From Dichetophora obliterata (lineage: Eukaryota > Arthropoda > Insecta > Diptera > Sciomyzidae), in contig OY986437.1 in NCBI GenBank assembly GCA_963920525.1, positions 60,344,330 to 60,408,329 of the forward strand: a stretch of DNA of 64,000 nt, in the 5' to 3' direction. Positions 57,810 to 64,000 of this stretch are shown here, piece after piece. Made by a program: the position numbers and the translations under genes. The notes under the pieces are model-generated. The model had not been told where the DNA came from and ran no database searches. It saw only the letters and a list, made by a program, of their open reading frames with translations. Position 1 is the stretch's first letter, and every line of letters begins with the position of its first letter.

Positions 57810-58020
57810 GACAGCGCAGCCACAAAGTCGGCCGAGACGCTGACAGCGCAGCCATTAGTCGACAGAGACGTCAACAGCGCCGCCCAAACGTCGGCAGAAC
57901 AGCCGGCAGCGCAGTCTTGAATCAGCAGCAACAGCGACGCCGTCCGCCCAACCACGACCGGCAGCAGCGCAAGCAGCGCCCGCAGTAACCACGGTCGGCA
58001 GCGACGTCAGCCACAGCAGA
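57810..58020 (+). repeat. GC-rich degenerate array
   Basis: Imperfect units of roughly 33-36 bp containing GTCGGC(C/A)GAGACG and CAGCGCAGCC, grading into CAGCAGCGACG text. The GC content is unique in the window. Confidence 0.6.
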
Positions 58021-58234
58021 AAGGATCTGAAGTATCATTAATCGTTATATTTGTTTCCTTTGCTTTACATATTAAATATTTTAACACCATTATTCAAAAT
58101 TCATTAATAATAATCTTATAGGAAATATATTGAAATAGACTTAACCGTGAGTGACTAACCGAGCGTGCGCCAGTTGGCATTTAATCATTTTGCTTATCGA
58201 TCTTATTAACCTTTTTTTTTTCCTTACCTTCCCC

Positions 58235-58530
58235 CTGAGTCGTGTAAGTAGCTTCTCAGGATTCCAACTTGTGGGTTGAGGCCGTACCAAACGTAACCTC
58301 AATCATCAGACCCAGTTATTTTTAACCTACCTCGAGCAACGTGAAAGTAGCAACGCTCTGACTTACCTTTCCACCATCCTTACTTTCCTACCCTCCCCCC
58401 CTGAGTTCGTGTAAGTAGCTTCTCAGGGTTCCAACTTGTGGGTTGAGGCCGTACCAAACGTAACCTCAATCATCAGACTCAGTTATTTTTAACCTACCTC
58501 GAGCAACGTGAAAGTAGCAACGCTCTGTTC
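58235..58530 (+). repeat. Tandem duplication, 166-bp period
   Basis: CTGAGTCGTGTAAGTAGCTT at 58235 recurs as CTGAGTTCGTGTAAGTAGCT at 58401. The following about 125 bp (to GCAACGCTCTG) are nearly identical. Confidence 0.9.
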
Positions 58531-58876
58531 CTCATTCCCAAGCTTGCGTTTGTAGCAGCTTTATTATAGCTTATTAGTCTGTGCCGACAGCAGACATTTA
58601 TTTTCAAACCAGCGAATTCCCGGTAGGTTGGTTACTCAGTGGTTAGTGCGACGCGCACGATAGGGTCCTAGGAAATTATTCCCTAATTGTTATTATTGAA
58701 AGAAAATACAAATTGATTAGCTTTAAGTTAGCCTAAGTGAATTTGTTAAATAAAAGCATTGTAACGTTAAATCTGAAAAGTAAGAGTTTTGATTTGGTGT
58801 TTGCATTTATAAATAATTGCAACGGAGCCTGGGTCCGGCGAGCCGACCCCAGCCGTAAGAACACTTCGTTACAACA

Positions 58877-59188
58877 GTTTACATCGTTAATTTTCTCCGA
58901 TGATATCTTTTTAGGAGTTCAATTCTGAAGATGTTTTTCAAATTAATTATTTTGAGCTGGAAAGAACCCTTTTCGATCTTTTATTTAATATTAATTTTCA
59001 TTTGAACTTTTTGCCATTAGAATGTTTTATAGGATATTGTGAATAGCTTATTTTTTCATATTGCAGCAATTTAATACGTGAAAAGTGGACACATTTAAAT
59101 ATTATTTTTTTAAATTAATCGAAAATGAAATTATAAAGGAGAAATAATTTCAATACAAAAAACAAGTTTTATTACTATAGGTAGTCAA
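58877..59188. other. AT-rich spacer
   Basis: No feature recognised. Confidence 0.4.
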
Positions 59189-59224
59189 CAAGGGCGTCAC
59201 TAGCCGATGACCCAGGGGGACAAG
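59189..59224. mobile_element. hAT-type terminus, probable outer element end
   Basis: CAAGGGCGTCACTAGCCGAT with a following CCCAGGGGG block resembles the end of the neighbouring hAT MITE (59272). It may be the 3' end of the element that encoded the transposase relic at 59941-60290; the opposite end was not found. Confidence 0.4.
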
Positions 59225-59271
59225 TTGATCTATGGAGCTTGGGAAAAGTATGAATTAAAGGTAGTCAAGAT

Positions 59272-59895
59272 CAAGGGCGTCGGAAGCTAATTTCATCTGG
59301 GGGGAGGGGGCAGTACAAATGGGAGTGCAAAAAAAATTACTTAAATTTTTTGAAAGAAATATGAATATGAATAAACAAAAGTTTTATTTTAGTTTCAAAA
59401 TAAAAAAATAGTGAAACTAAACAAAAAAATTATCAAATTTCATTAAAAGTTGTTCCAATTTCGATATTAGAGATAATTTTTTAAAGCATCTTTTATATGG
59501 CAATATAAAAATATAGGAAATAATTGTTGCCTTTATAAAGCAAGACTAGGTTTAAATGCAATAAGGTTCAAAAAGTTATATCTATTTAAATTCATTCAAA
59601 GTGTTTCTTTCTGTTCCTGGGAGAAAAAAACACTTTCACTACCTCCATCAAATTCAATTCTTTGGTTCTAGCTTTGTGAATGTGTATAAGTGCTGCATGA
59701 GTGAATCGTTGCTGTGTTTTAGTAAAGCATGTTTATGAAGAAGACAGAAAGAAGAGCAAAATATACAATACAAAAATATTATCGTTGTAAAAAGAACCAA
59801 TATTTTTAATAACTTTTGAAGTTTTTTTAAAAATTGTTTATCTAGCTAAATAAGCGGGGGGCACCTGCCTCCTTCCCCCGCTTGCTACGCCAATG
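59272..59895. mobile_element. hAT MITE (624 bp) with perfect 8-bp duplication
   Basis: GTCAAGAT lies at 59264-59271 and 59896-59903. The left end CAAGGGCGTCGGAAGC and the right end (complement CATTGGCGTAGCAAGC) match 12 of 16, followed inside by GGGGGGAGGGGG and its C-rich counterpart. No coding sequence. Confidence 0.88.
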
Positions 59896-59940
59896 GTCAA
59901 GATCACTTTACACTTATTTGTAGTGCGAGTCTTACTACCT

Positions 59941-60290
59941 CTACTTACGGCGATTGTAATAACAACGGTCAGAAGTCCAATGTGTAAAGCTCCACGAGCT
60001 CTTGACTGTACAAAAACTAAAACTTGTAAAAAAAGTTATCTTGCAAGTTCTCATAAATAAGTTTTCTGTGCCTCGTAACCAGGTTTTTAGCCGCTTGAGG
60101 CTGCTAAACGATCGTTCTACTGTACACGTTGTGCACGGTAGAGCAATCAAAATTTTCAATGTTTTCCCGATTCGGGAAATAAGGATTTGGCCTCTTTGAT
60201 CTCTTTTAGGACATCAACAATAGTTAGTCAGGTTGGGTTTATTATGCCACAATTGCTGCCAAAGTTCGATTTCTTTTTTAATGCTTGGTA
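59941..60290 (-). pseudogene. hAT transposase C-terminal dimerisation domain relic
   Basis: The minus-strand frame reads LIALPCTTCTVERSFSSLKR then LKTWLR, the highly conserved dimerisation motif of hAT transposases (usual form LP-s-T-x-S-x-ERSFS). Upstream in another frame is DVLKEIKEAKSLFPESGKTL (about 60155-60220), the preceding helix. About 110 residues of an expected 600 or more remain. The N-terminal catalytic part is missing. Confidence 0.85.
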
Positions 60291-60299
60291 AATCATAAA

Positions 60300-60565
60300 A
60301 TTTAGTTTTTTTGGTAATTCCTTCTTAAAAACTTACGTGATCTAAAGCTCGCAATTTAATTCAAGTAATAATTTAATAGATCATGTAACATAAATGTTTA
60401 ATTTTTTATTTATATCATATTCTGCACTGATGTTGAAGTTAAATGACTTGATATTTAACTTATCTGTAGAAAATGTAGAAAAAATACTTATTACTTAAAT
60501 GAATAAAAATTTAATAAGGTTTTTGAAAATGGTTTTTACTGAAAGGAAAATAAAACATCAAATTT
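60300..60565. other. AT-rich DNA
   Basis: Nothing recognised. Confidence 0.4.
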
Positions 60566-60567
60566 TT

Positions 60568-60770
60568 GTGATGAAAAAATTATAACTCACAAATAAGTTT
60601 TGTTCATTTAAAATATGAAAGCTTAAAAAAAACCTATTATTTGTAAGAAAAAATAATACTCAAAAAAGCTATATTTTGTGAGGAAAAAATTAAACTAAAA
60701 AATAACTGCTATTTGTAAGGGATAACTTAACCTCAAAAATAAGTATGATGTTGTGAGGAAAAAATATTGC
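60568..60770 (+). repeat. Degenerate tandem repeat, about 37-bp unit
   Basis: About five imperfect units of the form GAAAAAATTATAACTCAAAA followed by ATAAGTATTATTTGT(A/G)AGG. Confidence 0.6.
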
Positions 60771-61205
60771 AGTAGTAACGTTTGCAAAGGATTTGTATTT
60801 TTAAATCATTTTTTGAAATAGGTGTAAAATTTATTTTTCTTCCAAAAAATGGTGAAAATATGGTTCTTGTTGTAAAAATAATAAAAACTGAAAATTGTTA
60901 TTTTTATACTTATTCATATGACGTATCATTTGTATGTAAAAACAGTTTGACACAATTTGTACAACAATTTCATTCAAATGTCTATTTTAACACGTTTTTA
61001 TTAGCTTTACTTCAAATCTTTGAATCCATTTTCAACCAACTTCCCGATGAGCTAGAGTTTTGAAACTTTAAATGTAGCTCAGAACTGGACTTGGCCAAAA
61101 TGCGAAATTATTTGATACATACTGAAAAGCTCATTGACATTTTTAAATTTCAAAAATTTACAAATGAAGTGAATTTATTACCTTATTTAGAAAAAGTTTT
61201 GGTGT
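60771..61205. other. AT-rich DNA
   Basis: The 93-codon open frame at 60782-61063 is Phe/Ile/Lys-rich with no domain; I do not call it a gene. Confidence 0.4.
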
Positions 61206-61209
61206 GAGT

Positions 61210-61272
61210 TTTGTAGCTCATAGCGTAAAGCGATTGATTTTTAACCACAAGGTAGCAAGTTCGAGCCTCAAC
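61210..61272 (+). ncRNA. tRNA-like module, unit 1
   Basis: TGTAGCTCATAGCGTAAAGCG fits an A box/D-arm and AGTTCGAGCCTC a B box/T-arm. About 60 bp downstream lies a CACCGCTGAGGGTG hairpin. The acceptor stem is absent, so it is a tRNA-derived repeat rather than a tRNA gene. Confidence 0.5.
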
Positions 61273-61435
61273 AATGTTAACGGATTTTCTGTTTTTTTTT
61301 ATGAAACAAATTCAAATTTTGAACATTTCACCGCTGAGGGTGAAAAAAATTGTAAAAAAGTAGTTTAAATAAAAATTTTTATTATTTTTATAAGAAAGAA
61401 ATTTGATTTATTGCTATTTGGAATATATTGTTTTG

Positions 61436-61503
61436 TAAGTTCTGAAGCTCAGAGCACAGGGCCCTTGCTTTATAATCGTGAGGTTGTGAGTTCGAGCCTC
61501 AAC
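61436..61503 (+). ncRNA. tRNA-like module, unit 2
   Basis: Second copy of unit 1, offset by 231 bp at the shared B box (GTTCGAGCCTCAACAATGT). It has GAAGCTCAGAGCACAGGGC as its D-arm and a downstream CACCTTCAGAGGTG hairpin equivalent to that of unit 1. Confidence 0.5.
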
Positions 61504-61599
61504 AATGTCAATGAATTTTTTGCGGTTTTTTTTTGCATCATTTTTAAGATATATAGAATTATTTCGGTTTCTTGAATTTGTCACCTTCAGAGGTGAATT

Positions 61600-62540
61600 T
61601 TTGAAAATTCGAATTTTTAAAGTTTTGACAAAGACTACTAAATCAGAAAATAAATATTTAAGTAAAAAAAAATTTATTAAATAACACGTTTTCAAAACGA
61701 ACTAAAAAGTATAAAATAATTTCACCTAGAGTGGGGCTTTTAGTTCTTCTAAAAACGTGGGTGCATGCTCCTCCCTACCATTAATATGATTGTATCCGTG
61801 TGTTCCTTCATTTATAGCAAGTTTTCATTCAATCTTAAGAAATGCTTGGAGTCCTTTGTTCTTAATTTTATATCTTTAATACATAAAAAAACTTTCAGTG
61901 AAGTATAAAGAATCTAATGGAAGATTCAAATCCTGAACAGTTTTCAACTAAAAGCTAATTTTCTACTAAATTAATAATTTTTAAAAATATTCGGTAAGTT
62001 TACACATTTGGTCACTCTATTAAAGGTTAGAGTATGAGCTAAAATATTCTATGTTGCTTAATTCATTGTAATTTTTGATCATGTATGCAATTATATACAT
62101 CGAATGAAAATTTATGGTCGCTGGTCGAGTCGGCTGAACATTGAGTTTATAATACAATAGGTATTTGTGCTGTTGTGATAATTGAAGTATTTTTCTTGGT
62201 AAAAATATAATATTTCAAACAACAAATATTGAAATTTCCATGGATAAAGCGACGTTTTGTTTTGCTGGGTCATTTTACTTAGGGGTATATGCTCAAAGTT
62301 TTTGAGTTATAACCATACAATTTTTATCCAATAGAAACTTCATAACACTGCTATAGTCAATAATGCCACAAACAAATGAGAAAGCAGCAGTTTTTTCATT
62401 GACAATATTTTAAATAAAGTGGTGTAAAAATTTTAGTTTTACGCCGTTTAATATTAAATTCAATTTTTCATTACTTTGAGCAGTCGCAAACAGCGACTTA
62501 TATCTCGCGAGATATATCTCAAGCAATTATGATTTTGTAA
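61600..62540. other. AT-rich DNA
   Basis: No gene or element boundary recognised. Confidence 0.4.
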
Positions 62541-62545
62541 CTTAA

Positions 62546-62711
62546 CCCTCTTGGGACGCACAGTACGCATGCGTACACATCCATCAAAAGTTCAAACATC
62601 CCTAAAATCCCATGCATTTTTTTAATGAATTATGCTACTGAAAAGCACTTTAACTAATTCCAAAATGTTAAATTTCTATAACTTTATCACCTGAATTGCG
62701 TCCCGAAAGGG
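62546..62711. mobile_element. piggyBac MITE (166 bp)
   Basis: TTAA at 62542-62545 and 62712-62715 flanks ends CCCTCTTGGGACGCA and, inverted, CCCTTTCGGGACGCA (13 of 15). The perfect palindrome GTACGCATGCGTAC is at 62563-62576, 17 bp inside the left end. No coding sequence. Confidence 0.9.
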
Positions 62712-62719
62712 TTAAACGC

Positions 62720-63560
62720 GGAAGTTTCAACATGTTTTTCATTATTCCGGATTTTAAAATCATTACAACGAGAAAGTTATATTCAAATTTTTATATATGG
62801 GCATTTCCGTAGCTACGCACGTGACAGTCGTACGACTTTAATGAGAAGAAAAACAAAGAAAAATTAAACTTACAGTTTTCTTATTATGATTTTTTTAATA
62901 GTTTACTAAGCGCACTATACAAGGTGTAAAAGCTAAGAATTGTCAAAAGTTTGGCTCTCAAATAGAAGCCACAAAAATAATACGTTACGTGACATAAAAT
63001 AGAAGTGGTTTTTACCTGCATCAATATAAATGAAAAAATCTGCGAAGTGTGCACGTGCTTTTTGTGAAATGTTTTTTATATTATCTGGAATAACTTTGCT
63101 AAATATTTTTTTTTTATTTAATAGAAACTATAGTATGATAAGTTACGTGATATACGTTATGTGACAAATTTTTCCTTCAAAAAAGTGCCAATATTTTATA
63201 GTTTTATTTATTTAATTCAACTAGAAAAACATGCAAAGTGTAATTCTGAACCGTTACAATCGAAAACTGAAAAATTTAATTAAACTTTGTATTATACGAG
63301 TTTTTATTATAATTATAAAATTTCAACTTTTATTAAATTTTTTCAACTTACGTCATCATTTTTTAACTTTTGTTGCCATTCATCATGTTTGCTGCCATTT
63401 TTTTAAATTCAAGTTGAGATCAGCTCTCAGTACTCTCACAACATAAATTTAAACATTTTTTTCTCTTTTTACATTTTTTTAGGTTTAAACGAATTTGAAG
63501 TAACATTTAATTTTTCAGTCATAGAAGACCTTTTGGCGGAAATGCCCATATGTAACTCTC
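62720..63560. other. AT-rich DNA, part of a probable Helitron-like element
   Basis: It precedes a Helitron-like 3' end. CTAGCTACGCACGTGACAG-like and ACGTTACGTGACA-like words occur at about 62810-63165, but no 5' TCTATATATA start is found. No gene. Confidence 0.35.
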
Positions 63561-63564
63561 GAAT

Positions 63565-63586
63565 AACACCGGGTGTATCAGCTAGT
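63565..63586 (+). mobile_element. Helitron-like 3' terminus
   Basis: AACACCGGGTGTATCAG followed by CTAGT (CTAG at 63582-63585). It contains the short hairpin ACACC-GGGTGT and closely resembles the CACACCGGGTTCAGCTAGT end of the 635-bp copies. Confidence 0.6.
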
Positions 63587-63941
63587 ATTTATATAAAAAC
63601 ACAATCTTCAAATGAAGCCAAAAACTGTGTTAATGCCCTTCTGCAACAAAGTCCTTGCTTTCCAGTAATAAAAATGCAAGTTTAACAGCAGCCAATTGCA
63701 ATAATTTGTGGCCAATTACAAAACTATATCTTTTTCAATGTCAGCCATATTCTTAATGCCTGCTTATGACTTGCACCACTAAACGACAGTGTTGCCATAT
63801 TATTATAACCAGCACACACACACAAATTACACTCATACAGACAATGATTATCATTTGTGTAACCAAACGACGGCGACAAGTATGCAATAAAATTTATTTG
63901 TGTGCTTAAATTAAGCTGCTGAAGCACAAAACTATAAAAGA

Positions 63942-63972
<31 letters not shown>

Positions 63973-64000
63973 AGAGTGAAGAAAAAATCACTTTTTACAA
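63587..64000. other. Non-coding DNA to window end
   Basis: A (GA)n microsatellite lies at about 63941-63970. No gene. Confidence 0.5.

Larger units (their letters stand above)
57175..58876 (+). repeat. Repetitive block, possibly LTR-derived
   Basis: The block could be read as a long terminal repeat from TGTTAGGGTTC (57175) to TTACAACA (58876). It has an AATAAA-type signal near 58748, but no 5-bp duplication, gag, pol or primer-binding site could be shown. Inside are a 28-bp hairpin (57333-57360), a GC-rich CGGCAGCG array (57810-58020) and a tandem duplication (58235-58530). The 90-codon frame 57522-57794 has no domain I recognise. Confidence 0.3.

Noticed and set aside
57175..58876. Complete LTR retrotransposon
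   Set aside because: No gag, protease, reverse transcriptase or integrase, no primer-binding site and no flanking duplication could be identified, so only a possible LTR-derived block is reported.
60782..61063. 93-codon plus-strand gene
   Set aside because: AT-driven composition, no domain and no conservation clue.

Overview
The window is eukaryotic, AT-rich and almost entirely made of mobile elements. It is most consistent with intronic DNA of a large-genome higher fly (Brachycera, perhaps a calyptrate; this is inferred from the style of the repeats, not demonstrated). There are no operons, rRNA genes or bacterial features. The only host coding sequence I can support is one minus-strand exon at about 35352-35512. 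It encodes the start of a fibronectin type III domain and ends in a GTGAGT splice donor; it may belong to a Robo-family axon-guidance receptor. If so, the two flanks (about 35 kb and 28 kb) are parts of very large introns colonised by transposons.

Layout. 1-1062: decayed transposase of the Transib/RAG1-like lineage with a 132-bp fold-back element inside it. 1615-1690: orphan piggyBac end. 2464-2579: small fold-back. 5339-5775, about 6960-6992 and about 63565-63586: Helitron-like pieces. 8731-9739: non-autonomous hAT element with a perfect 8-bp target duplication and a second element nested in it. 10243-10700: GC-rich fold-back. 12885-15442: piggyBac element 1 with a multiply frameshifted transposase. 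17060-17954: TA-flanked non-autonomous element. 17973-19293: piggyBac element 2, internally deleted. About 20440-21480: possible minus-strand hAT-like relic. 21716-23443: 5'-truncated non-LTR reverse transcriptase. 24387-27387: piggyBac element 3 with perfect terminal repeats, carrying a 635-bp Helitron-like element; a second, almost identical 635-bp copy lies at 27499-28133. 28310-30110 (+), 36545-38245 (-) and 56061-56469 (-): three copies of one RNase H-bearing non-LTR family. 30529-32691: inverted-repeat element carrying a 676-bp fold-back and a tRNA-like module. 32914-33427: piggyBac MITE. 39789-43446: stack of at least four nested elements including a second reverse transcriptase. 44336-45247: MITE inside a degenerate minisatellite. 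45421-47695: Helitron-like DNA split by an unusual 788-bp element packed with GGCCG motifs. 50033-53501: four to six non-autonomous elements, some nested. 57175-58876: repetitive, possibly LTR-derived block. 59189-60300: hAT relic with a nested hAT MITE. 61210-61503: tandem tRNA-like modules. 62546-62711: piggyBac MITE.

Most elements look dead or non-autonomous. The youngest-looking material is the pair of 635-bp Helitron-like copies and piggyBac element 3. The recurring theme is piggyBac. Six insertions share CCC-type ends at TTAA or a TTAA derivative. Five of them carry, just inside the ends, short palindromes whose sequence differs from family to family while their position is conserved. 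I regard that, together with the GGCCG-array element and the Transib/RAG1-like relic, as the best candidates for under-described biology. Boundaries come from reading terminal repeats and target duplications by eye, and similarity percentages are approximate.
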